Made by a program: the position numbers and the translations under genes. Shown in pieces: positions 22,808 through 33,409 of a DNA stretch of 64,000 bases (position 1 is its first letter; each line of letters opens with the position of its first letter). The DNA is taken from assembly GCA_014898415.1 (NCBI GenBank), contig RCTD01000001.1:186001-250000 (forward strand). The letters run 5' to 3'. Source of the stretch: Stromatinia cepivora (Eukaryota; Ascomycota; Leotiomycetes; Helotiales; Sclerotiniaceae). The notes beneath the pieces were generated by a model. It did no database searches. It had not been told where the DNA came from and worked only from the letters and a program-made list of their open reading frames with translations.

Positions 22808-24096
22808 CCCAACATCAAATGTTGCACGTCGTCAAACCAACCATGAGCTCTGAGAATTTTTCAGAGGGAATTGTTGCATATCTACTTGACGAACCATGAA
22901 AATTTCCATCCCTCTTCCAAGCTGGGATTTATATCAAATATCATGTTACACTCCTTACGACAAAATCCTCGTTACACATCAGATCTATCAACAAACCCTA
23001 AATTAAACTCCCTCCTCCAAACTTAAAATAAACCCCAACTAACCCTCTTCATAACAACATACATCAAATAATGCATATCACTATATCACTATCCAATCTC
23101 CGTCTTTAAATCGCGATTTAATTCTTTTGTTGCACATCTATGAATGAACCATAAATTTCTAGCTTGAAGGATTCGGTTTCATTACGAGTGAAAGAAAAAA
23201 AAAGAAAGTCTACTCTACTCTACTCCATGATTCGTTCATACATCGTACATCCATCCATACATCCAGGAAAGATATATAAATAGCGACCCCCGAACAACAC
23301 CTCCCTCCCTCCCTCCAAACCTTAAATCTCAAACCCTAACCAACCTTAACCCCATTCACCAAACCATACATCAAATATATTCATCCAAGATCCAACCACG
23401 ATGTCCCAAAACACTTTTGTCAATTTGTTGCATATCTATTGATGAACCATAAACTTTAGCTCGCATCCTTCATTCATCAAGAAAAGATTGGTAAATGATG
23501 AAGGAGCTGACCCTTGATCTCCACATCTTAAAAATCCATCCATCCTTCAGGTCTAACTTTCCAGCTTTCCTCTCTTCATGTTTATACGGAAACGGGCTTA
23601 TACTTTCTTACATAGGTAAATAACACATCTCCCAACCAATCTCTTAAAATCTCCAAAATCTCCGGATACCTATTAATAATTTATTTCATCGCACAACCAC
23701 CCACGAACCACAAGGTAATTAGCCTATTTTCCCACTCTCCTCTCACGCAAAGGAACCTATCTCTCAAATAGAATCTCCCCTCTCGCATTCGCTACACATT
23801 TCCGAGAGAGAGAGAGATACATATAACAATATAAATCAACCAAATACTCCCTTATCTCCTCTATCTCCCCTAATATCAATACTTACCCTTTTATCCTTTC
23901 GCTATCGTCTTCGTCTTTCTTAATAATATACTAATATCAAATACTGTATATCTAAAAAAAACTCATCTCCTCTATTCCCTCCTCCTCTTCCCCCCATCTT
24001 CCCATCTCCTCTTCTTTTCTCTTTTCTCCTTTTCCCCTTTCCTTCTCCATCAATAGATCTCTAATCCCGATAATCTAAAATCTATGGATATAAGTC

Positions 24097-24097
<1 letters not shown>

Positions 24098-24127
<30 letters not shown>

Positions 24128-24233
24128 CATACATACATACATACATACATACATACATACATACATACATACATACATACATACATACATACATACATAC
24201 ATACATACATACATACATACATACATACATACA
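24098..24233. repeat. (TACA)34 microsatellite
   Basis: An uninterrupted tetranucleotide tract of 136 bp, equal to 34 copies of TACA. The apparent YIHT-repeat or YVCM-repeat proteins on either strand are only its translation. Confidence 0.97.
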
Positions 24234-25096
24234 ACAATAAATAAAACAAAACCAAACCCAAACCAAACCAAACCAAACCATCACCCCCCACCTCCCTCCC
24301 TCCATTCTCTCACATTCACCTCCTCCACCCTTCTCCTCCACCCTTCTCCTCCATCCCCACCTTCCCCAACAATACCCTACTCAACTAATAAAAATCAACA
24401 CCACACATCTCCATTTTCTTCACTAAAACTAAATTCAATGACTTCATCCCCATTTTCATTAAATGTACTTTTTCACACCTGCTTCTTCTTTCCATTCCCA
24501 GCTTTCCTCTTCTTTCCCGCAATCTAAAACCCAATCCCCACCCCCTTCCCCTCCCTTCTCTAACCCCTCTTCCAATCCCCCCTCCCCAACCCCAATAAAA
24601 CCATCCATCTAAAATCCACACGTTTTGTTGCACATCTCCCCACGAACCATAATCTCTCTCTTCTCTCGATCTAGTTACTTGTCTTGAGAAAATTTCTTGA
24701 TTTTAATGTCTAGCTGACCTGACCACACCATATAAAAAGGTGTGTGCGTGGAGAAGTCAGATACTGCCTGCCAGTGGCACATTGAGCCTTCAAGAACCAA
24801 TGACCTTTTTTCTACGAGCAGAAGCTTTTGAAGAGAGGTTGTGAATGGAGATTAAACTAATATAGGCGATCCAATACTTGTAATCATTCGCTCTTCTTTT
24901 TCACACAGCCAAATCGAAGATACCAACAGTACCATCACCAAAATTGATAAAAATCATTCGTAATTCTATAAAGGTAGGTACAATTCATGGTCCTACCAAG
25001 CAATAACTTTCAGACCCAGCAATCATAATCCATTCATTCCATCAACGCTACCAACATCTGATATCATAATAACCGCTCCAAACTCTCATTCGCTTT

Positions 25097-28000
25097 TTAC
25101 TCGCCTGCTTTAACGATTTTACAGATAAGATCGGAACCACCAACCGAATCTCCCTCCTTGATTTGCATACTGCTGACCTTACCAGCATGTGGTGCGGAGA
25201 TAACCATTTCCTACATTCATTATTAGTACATAGTTCATTCCATCGATAATGGCGACTCGAAGAGGAAAAACTCACCATCTTCATAGCACTCAAAACAGCA
25301 AGAGGATCACCCTTCTTAACCTCACCACCATCCTTAACTCTCAACTCAACAACCACACCTGCCATAGGAGCTCCAACTTGGCTTGAATCTCCTGGATCAG
25401 CCTTTGGTCTACTTGTGTTCTCAACAGCTGCCTTGTTATCATCAACAGTAACTTGTCGAACTTCACCGTTCATCTCGTAGAAGACCTCTCTCTGTCCAGT
25501 GGTATCTGACAATGGACCAACAGCAAGAAGCTTCAAGATCAAAACCTTACCCTTCTCCAATTCAACATGAAATTCCTCACCAATTTCTGGTTTTGAGAGG
25601 AAGTATCTTGTTGGAAGGACACTCAAATCACCGAACTTTTGAATGAACTTTCGGTAATCATCAAAGACCTTGGGGTACATGGCGTAACTTGCAACATCGC
25701 ACTCGGTAACGCTGCCCCACTTGGAATGGATATCTTTCTTAATTTTAGGCAAATCGAGTGGGTCAAGGTAAAGACCAGGGCGCTTATCAAGCTTGCGTCG
25801 GCCACGGAGAGCGTTAGTTCTCAATGGTTCTGGGAAACCGCCGTATGGTTGACCCATCAAACCTTCAAAGAATTCCAAAACGGAACCTGGGAAGTCCAAT
25901 TCACTAGCTCTAGCTTGAACAGAATCATAGTCGAGTTTGTTGGAAACCATGAATTGTGCCAAATCACCAACAACCTTAGATGTTGGAGTGACCTTGACAA
26001 TATCACCAAGTAAGTCGTTGGCTTGCTCGTAAGCTTTCTTTGTTTCGGCCCATTGAGCACCAAGACCAAGTTGAGATGCTTGGAACATCATGTTGGTCAA
26101 TTGGCCACCTGGGATCTCGTGATCGTACACGTCGCTGTCGGGTCCAGCTTCGAGAAGTCAGTAATTTCCATAGAACAGGAGTTTTGAAATCCGGGAATAT
26201 AGTATGAAACAACTGATTGTACTTACTAAGATGGGCTTCGAAAGGCGAATACAAGAGACGGAGTTGGGACCAGTATGTATCAATGGCTCGAACATGGTGA
26301 ACGTTCAAGTCTGGATAAAGTTCGGAACCCTCCAAAGAAGCAAGCAGAGCTCCAACACTTGGTTGAGATGTCATGCCAGACAAACTGTCAGTAGCGGTGT
26401 CAACAACATCAGCACCTGCATTAGCGCAAGCAACCATAGATGCAACACCAGTACCGGCAGAATCGTGAGTGTGAACGTGGATTGGAAGATCTGGGTACTT
26501 CTTGCGAAGGGCTCCAATCAACAATGTAGCAGCTCTTGGTTTCAGAACGCCAGCCATGTCCTTAACACCCAAGATGTGAATTTTAAGGTCCACCAACTTT
26601 TCAGCCAAAGACAAGTAGTATTCCAAGTTATACTTCTTTGCGGGGTTCAACACTAGAGCAAGAGTGAGTCAGTAATTGTTATTATGAAGGGGTTTGAAAG
26701 AAAAATGAAAGCAAGCTATCAAGTCATAAAGCTTTTCAATGTCTGAAAGGTTATCGACAATTGACAAGACTTCAATGTCCAACTTCATATCAACAACTGA
26801 AAAGACGCTCTAACGAAGAAAATGGAGAGCCAAAGCGCTATTCTCCAACTGAGCTTTTCAACGTCCGAACTAATGTCAATTGAAAAGATGCTTCAGGCGA
26901 AGAAAAATTCTTTCAACCCCATGAAGGTTTTCAATGTCCAATATAATTTCAATATTTGAAAAGACCCCTTTAGGTGGATGCAAAATTGCCCGTCCCACAG
27001 AACTTTCAATGTTCGGACTAAGGTGTACAATTGAGAAGGCACTCCAGGAGGAGGAAATATTTTCAATCTCATGAAGGGATTAAATGTCCAAACTGCCATG
27101 AACAGTTGAGAAGAGCCTTCAAAGGAAGGAAGCTCCTCCTTTGGTAGAACTCTTCAATGTCGCAACGGCTATGGACAATTTAAAGATTCTTCAGAGTAAG
27201 GGGAGGAGGATGAAGGGAAGGGGGGTGGGGCGGTTAGGTGGTTGTTATAGTTATATCAAAGTGAAGAAACGAAAATGACAAATAGGGAATGAAACATCCA
27301 AACAGAGTTGGGCATTGGGGAGTACGTACTGTCACCTAAATTAGAAGTTAGTATTCGGTAGCCGTATCACAGTGGATAAATCACTAACCTGAATAACAAA
27401 TAGTTCCTTCAACAACACCACCGGCCTTGTGTACAGCCTTGATACCAACCTCGAGTTGTTCAATATCATTCAAAGCATCGAAAACTCTAAAAATATCGAC
27501 ACCATGCTTCTTTGCTTGCTCACAGAAGTGAAATATAGCGTTATCGGGCAGGGAGGAGTAAGCAACACCGTTGGCTCCACGCAACAACATTTGGAATGGA
27601 ATGTTTGGAACAAGCTTTCTCATCTTTCGGAGTCTGTCCCATGGATCTTCGTAAAGGAAACGCATGGCAACGTCGAAAGTAGCTCCACCCCAACATTCTA
27701 AACTGAACAAGTTGCTGTAAGCGTGACTTGTCTCCTTTGCAATGTTCAAAAGATCAACTGTTCGAACACGAGTGGCAAGAAGTGATTGATGGGCATCACG
27801 CCATGTTGTGTCCATGAGAAGACATCCCTTGTTTGCTCTGACAGCCTTGACGAATGCTTCAGGACCTTCTTCAAGAAGAATGTTTCTCCATCCCTTTTTG
27901 CATGGTACAGAGGTATCGATCTTCTTCCCGCTCTCATCAAAGAGTTCTGGCATGATGATTTCACCCTTGAATTTTGGCTCTCCTATTTGACCCTTAATGC

Positions 28001-30175
28001 TACTGCCATTGACAGCAACATCTCCAAGATAAGCCAACAACTTCTGGGCACGATTTTGACTACCGACCAAATCGAACAGTTCAGGGGTATCGTCGATGAA
28101 TGTGGTCCAGCAGTTGCCTTCGATAAAGGTGGGATGAGTAAGTAAAGTAGCCAAGAAAGGAATGTTAGTCTTAACACCACGGATACGGAATTCGATCAAG
28201 GCACGAAGAACCTTTCTTCGAGCAATCTCATAGGTAGATCCTTGACATGTACACTTGACCAACATGCTATTGTATATCGAGTTAGTAATTGCTTATCAAG
28301 GATAGATGTTGGAGGGAAATGAGAGAACCATTACGAACCTGTCATAATGAGGAGTAATAACTGCGCCAGCGAATCCATTACCACCATCAAGACGAACTCC
28401 GTTACCACCAGCTGAACGATAGACCTCAATCTTTCCAGTATCTGGTGAGAATCCCTGCGCAGGATCTTCTGTGGTAATACGACATTGAATAGCAAAACCT
28501 CTGGTAGAAATGCGATCTTGTGTAAGACCCAATTGAGAAAGTGTTGCACCTGCAGCAATTTGAATTTGTGCTGCAATAAGATCAATTCCAGTGATCTCTT
28601 CCGTGATGGTATGCTCGACTTGAATACGTGGGTTGATTTCAATAAAGTAGTATCGGTTCTGTTGATCAACCAAGAATTCAGCTGTTCCTGCGTTACGGTA
28701 GTTGACCGACTTAGCAAGTTTGACAGCATCATTCAAGAGGTTATCTCTAACTTCTTGTGGAAGATCTTTAGCTGGTGCAATTTCTACCACCTTTTGATGT
28801 CTTCGTTGTACGGAACAGTCACGCTCGTACAAGTGAACAATGTTTCCGTGGTTGTCTCCTAAAAGTTGTACCTCGATGTGCTTTGGTTTGTCAAGGAATC
28901 GTTCCACAAAAACAGTTCCATTTCCAAAGGCAGACTTGGCTTCGGATGTGGCACGGTTGAAAGCATCTTCGAGTTCTGCTTGTTGTCGGACAACACGCAT
29001 ACCACGTCCACCACCTCCATATGCCGCCTTGATGATGATTGGGAAACCATATTCATCGGTGAATTTCTTCACATCCTCAAATTTTTCGACAGCGCCTTCA
29101 GTACCTGGAACAACTGGTACACCAGCCTTAATGGCAATTTCTCTGGCAGATACCTTGTCTCCAAGGGCATCGATAACGGTTGGGGAAGGACCAACGAACT
29201 ACACGGAGGATCTCATAAGCTACAATCCTCAAATGTATAGGACGATAAATGTTCCACTTACAATAAGTCCAGCCTTTTCAACATTTCTTGCAAACTCGGC
29301 ATTCTCGGAAAGGAAACCATAACCTAATGAAATATTAGACAGATGTCCCGATGATTGTGATAAATTCCATTTTCATACCAGGATGTATCATTTGAACGCC
29401 ATGTTCAAGAGCAATCTTGATGATTTCGTCCCCTGCCAAATATGCACCAACCGGTGTATATTGACCCCGCTTGCCAATAACGTATGCTTCATCGGCCTCT
29501 GTAACACCATATAATCAGCCTCTCTTCATCGTGTATAATTCGCAGATTGCACTCACTCTGCCTATGCATACTAAGACGATCCTCATAACTATCAACTCGG
29601 TCAGCCGCGTATCCATTATGTGATTATCGCCAAGGTGTTACCTAAAGACCGCGACTGTTTGTAGGGAAAGCTCGTGGGCCTAGAAAAAGAGACGAGTCAG
29701 TTTGATGCATATAGAATCTCTTGGAAGAGGATACGTAGGGCTATCGAGGATAGGATAAGCAAACTTACTGTACGGAAAATCTGAAGAGTAGAGAATTCGG
29801 GTCAGCACATTCTGCAGTTATCAGCTTGAAGCAATTGGACGATAACATACACGAATAGCTACACAACGTTAGTTGAGTCACATAACACAACAGTAAACAA
29901 AAATGGATTGATTGATGGGAAACTTACGAATTTCTCCACGATTGGCCACTATAGATCACAAGAGATTTAGATTAGCAAATACTGCAGGGACTTTGAAGTT
30001 TGGCAGATAGGTTATGATTGATAGATTGCTCACCAAGAATCTTCTTCAGTTGCATAATAGAGGAATTAGCTCTAATGCGATGAACGGTATGTGGTTGTTT
30101 GATCTCGGAACCCTCCTCAATAAGCTCACTATAAGCTCCATCTCCATGAGGACCTTTCTCATCGTGGTGAGCCAT
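25097..30175 (-). CDS. pyc: Pyruvate carboxylase
   Basis: Cytosolic biotin enzyme making oxaloacetate from pyruvate and bicarbonate. I resolve 14 exons: 30034-30175, 29928-29948, 29851-29858, 29769-29780, 29642-29679, 29557-29588, 29379-29498, 29262-29323, 28339-29198, 27389-28266, 27330-27335, 26227-26652, 25276-26147 and 25097-25210. They sum to 3591 nt (1196 aa), close to the Aspergillus and yeast enzymes. All joins keep phase and rebuild conserved sequence (VANRGEIPIRIFRTAHEL; YSGDMLNPAKKY). The biotin carboxylase domain ([22 protein letters not shown]), the carboxyltransferase domain ([28 protein letters not shown]) and the biotinyl motif AMKM (Lys1158) are present. An intron lies exactly after AMKM. 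Exons of 6, 8, 12 and 21 nt are unusual. The 5' end is dense in introns; one near the 3' end is 677 bp. Confidence 0.96.
26653..27329 (-). repeat. 677-bp pyc intron containing ~74-bp degenerate tandem repeats
   Basis: This intron is about ten times longer than the other pyc introns. On the plus strand TTCAATGTCC-like words recur near 26733, 26768, 26857, 26928, 27005, 27081 and 27152, each followed by AACTGAAAAG or AATTGAGAAG-like words about 20-25 bp on. The last five are spaced 71-77 bp. Flanking repeats share GAAGAAAA and CATGAAGG words. No open frame crosses the repeats in a protein-like way. Confidence 0.75.
27330..27335 (-). other. 6-nt microexon of pyruvate carboxylase
   Basis: Minus-strand sequence ATTTAG/GTGACA/GTACGT places six exonic bases between an acceptor and a donor. 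Joined to TTCAG upstream and TGTTGAAC downstream it gives codons for S-G-D-M-L-N-P, a conserved pyruvate carboxylase segment. Skipping it would delete two residues in frame. Confidence 0.85.
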
Positions 30176-31878
30176 ATTGAAATTTGTGATGATGGTTGTT
30201 GATTTGATTGTATTGTTGAGCTTCTTGCTCTATGGTTTTAATAAGACGGACGGAGGGGTTCTCGGCTTAGGTTCGGCCCAAGGATAAGCGTTTAAACTCC
30301 TGGTAATGGAGGGGTTAAAATTGAAGTGTGGGAGCGAGGGAGAGCGTCTAGAAAAAAGCTACTACTTGTAATAATATATTGTGAATTAGTGGAACGCGTA
30401 CACTGTACAGCAGAAACACTCTTGGGAATAATTCGTATGCTTTATTTTCTCTTAAAAAGATAATTGAATGTCTTTTATATGTGGATAGACGGACGAGGAG
30501 GACGACTAGACGGGTATGAGGAAGAGGAAGAAGAAGAAGAAGAAGAAGAAGGGAAAAGACTAATTATCAAATAAAGGAATCTTCTTGACTTTGATGGTCT
30601 TATTTAATTTTCTCAAGTAGTGAATAGACCCGAGTTTTCCTTGGTGATAATGAGGCTTGTTCAAATGCAATATGGTGAGGGGCAGCAATTTTGACAAGGT
30701 TTATACTCTTCTAACATCTAGGATTTCTTGGGGTTTCTTGGTCAAATTCATCAAAATAATCGCTCACTTGGCCAGGTGCATTCTTTCTGTATTCTTATTA
30801 ATAAGTCTTGGAGGTTCGAGTTTGAAGCACCAGGGGGCTCTCTGATATCACCATCACAAGAAACGCAACGCAGCGCAACGCAACGCAACTTCTTTTTTGT
30901 TTGTTTGCTAATTTGTTTATTTGCTTCATTCACTTGGCCGTCAGCCACTGTTTGATGCTCTCTGTGAACTAAAAAATGAGCTTGATCTACTGGTCATACT
31001 ATTGCCATCAAGGTATAGTACTAGTTATTCTCCTTCACACGGGAAGGAACCTGAACTAATTTGATAGACCTCAGCTAAAAGTTTCCATTACTGGTACGTG
31101 CCGCATATTGCAAAAGAATCTAACGCCATGTATTCATCGCCAAGTGAGCATTTTGTTTGTAGACCTCCAACCTTAGAGAAATAAACCCCACTACATGTAT
31201 GAAAGACCGTCCATCACTGCTTAAAGTTTAATCTAAGATCGGCCATCCCATTCTTACCATGATCTCCATTTCCAGTTGACTCATAAACTTCTAGGTGTTC
31301 AGGTCACTGGTGTTACATTGCAATATCAACAGCCCAGAAATCTAATCCACCCAACATCATCATCCACCATCCATCATTTAAGCTTCGGAAATGTCTCCCT
31401 GTATTTTGACCGATCTAAGCGTGCTGAGTCCCGAACCAATCATATAACTACGATAATGACAGATCTATGATCTTCAACGAATATCAATATCAAATCCAAA
31501 GTAAGATTTCTTAAACGGCGTCAAAAAAGAAGCAATATCAAAATAGATAACGTGATTTAATTGTGCATTGAATTCTCACTTATTAGTTAAGCATGATAAG
31601 GGCGTAGTACTCAACATATAATAAGGGTTCCAACAGAGAATACACCTCATAGTCAAAATATCCGCCGCATCACACAATTACCCCCTTCATCGCATACGCC
31701 GACGTTAGCGAGGTGAAAAAAAAAATGCATACATACATACTGTACCTACTCTATTCTTCCTTTAAAGTTTCAACCAACCATGCCAAAGAAGTATGTATGT
31801 ACTTCATTGCATTCATTACCACGGACCAATGCATTGCTCCGCGTCTACCCCTCCACAAACATCAGCAGAATAGTGTGT

Positions 31879-32010
31879 GGGATATCCTCATGTATTCGTA
31901 ATTTCGTACCAATTGCGTACCATCCAATCCGAATTAACATGGAGCCAGCCACGCGGGATATCCTCAGGTAGTCTGTACGTACCAATAGCAAACCATCCAA
32001 TACAAACCAG
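31879..32010. repeat. Degenerate direct duplication, ~76-bp period
   Basis: GGGATATCCTCA occurs at 31879-31890 and 31955-31966. Both copies are followed by GTACCAAT and ACCATCCAAT words at matching distances. Two copies only. Confidence 0.7.
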
Positions 32011-32091
32011 TGTCCATCCATCCATTGATTCCATTCTTCCATATCTCCGTAACAACTCCGCCCTCACACAAATTTCCACTTATCATATGCA

Positions 32092-32143
32092 TCCATCATC
32101 CATCATCCATCATCCATCATCCATCATCCATCATCCATCCCCA
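32092..32143. repeat. CATC/CATCATC microsatellite
   Basis: Repeats of ATCCATC units over about 50 bp in the intergenic region upstream of the clathrin 3' end. Confidence 0.85.
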
Positions 32144-33409
32144 TCTTCTAAACGCCCACCATGACTTATACTCATATCATTTCGTATCTCAGCAATATTC
32201 AGGCAGTGTAACCTCTGTTTATTTTTTTCGCGGCTCAGGTGGCTATCGTAATCATGGGGCTCTATTGACTTTTGATGTGGAGCATGGTCAATGCCGAGGA
32301 CCGGTGATGTTATGGGCAGCCCGGACCAAGTCGTTAAAGTCATAATTTCATATCTTTAAGGTTTGGCAAACGATGATCACAACCTTATTATTCATATTCA
32401 TAACTTTAAATCTATACATGCGATATCGCCATCCCTATTTGATTGCCGAGGCTAACTTCTATATCTCCTCCTCCTGCATGATCCCACCCATTATCTCGCT
32501 CCACTCATCATCTAATTGTCCGACCCCTCCCAACTTGCAGCTACAAGTATCATTCTTCAATTTTCAATTTTCAACTTTCCCCAATTCAAACTCAAATACC
32601 TCCCACTAATCAAGCAAGGCCACCTAAATACCACTCTGCTTACATCTTAGTAGCTCCAAGCTAGTGGGGTGCCAGCCACGCATTTCCATTCCCTTGAGCT
32701 TCTACAAACGCCAAGCCGGCACGCCAATCTGCCAGGTACCTCTATCTACACATATCTACATCGCCTCAACTCGCCAAGTTATTATTTCAGATCTAAGTAT
32801 TTATATCCAACTATCCAAAACTTTTGAACCCTTACTTCGTGGTTTCGGCGCGTAGCCGTGTCATAGCCAACCAAGAACCAAGCTACTTGGCATCAAAAAC
32901 ATCCATCAAAAAAGTTTTCAAGACATTTCTATTTTGGCAAAATGTGTACGGTTACATCGTGAAACACTACTGCAGAATTGGCATTCTTGGCCATCGCAGT
33001 GCAGGCCGTCACAGTGCAGGATATCTCACTCTTATCTAAGATCCTACACACCAAGGCGGCATCAGCGGAACGGCGCGAGCACGGCTCTTTTTGTTTCGTT
33101 TTAATGTAAACTAGCTTTTGCTTTTCTCATATTGTGCAGAAATACATGAGAGAATCTAAAAAGCAGACTCTTTCATAAACGCTCCTCAAACTATCAGTTA
33201 CAAACATGGTGAGACCTCCCTTGAAAAGGAAAAAAGGATTCTACCCAGTAAATGCTGCACCAAGCATACAACTATATCATCATCATCATGGAAAATTTCC
33301 GAGATGCAAATCTCCACGAAACCCCAGGCTTGATGAAAAAATCAAGAAAACTTGCAACCCAAATGCAATATCATTATGTATAAGCGTGTTCTTCATCCTC
33401 CAGCATCAT

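Larger units (their letters stand above)
22226..24665. repeat. Dispersed direct repeat, seven degenerate copies
   Basis: Copies on the plus strand start near 22228, 22395, 22819, 22870, 23127, 23424 and 24624. The best four begin TTGTTGCAYATCT and, after 6-8 variable bases, continue GAACCATRA; the 23127 and 23424 copies then also share a TTTAGCT/TTCTAGCTT tail. The other three keep only TGTTGCAYRTC with partial ACCA(A/T) tails. The element is about 40 bp, in one orientation, with no coding meaning. Confidence 0.75.
21424..25096. other. Repeat-rich 3.7 kb between nag3 and pyruvate carboxylase
   Basis: Both flanking genes end towards this gap. No coding gene is visible: the open frames are translations of simple repeats. 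It contains a 12-bp minisatellite, a (TACA)34 tract, three TACGGAGTA words, and seven copies of a dispersed motif built from TTGTTGCAYATCT and GAACCAT (separate entries). Polypyrimidine-rich sequence dominates 23.7-24.6 kb. It may host a non-coding transcript or regulatory array; nothing in sequence proves it. Confidence 0.55.
30176..33409. other. Gene-free interval pyc promoter / clathrin 3' region
   Basis: A 3.2 kb stretch holding the pyc promoter at its left. No gene is supported. Simple sequence: GAAGAA tract (30519-30551), CGCAA repeats (30862-30889), a duplicated segment with GGGATATCCTCA at 31879 and 31955, and CATCATC repeats (32092-32143). Confidence 0.5.

Noticed and set aside
22990..23350. 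AACCCTAA words suggesting interstitial telomere repeats
   Set aside because: Only single or paired imperfect copies occur; nothing approaches a TTAGGG tract.
24084..24527. 147-codon frame with YIHT repeats (and YVCM repeats on the other strand)
   Set aside because: It is the translation of the (TACA)34 microsatellite extended into low-complexity sequence; no conserved part.
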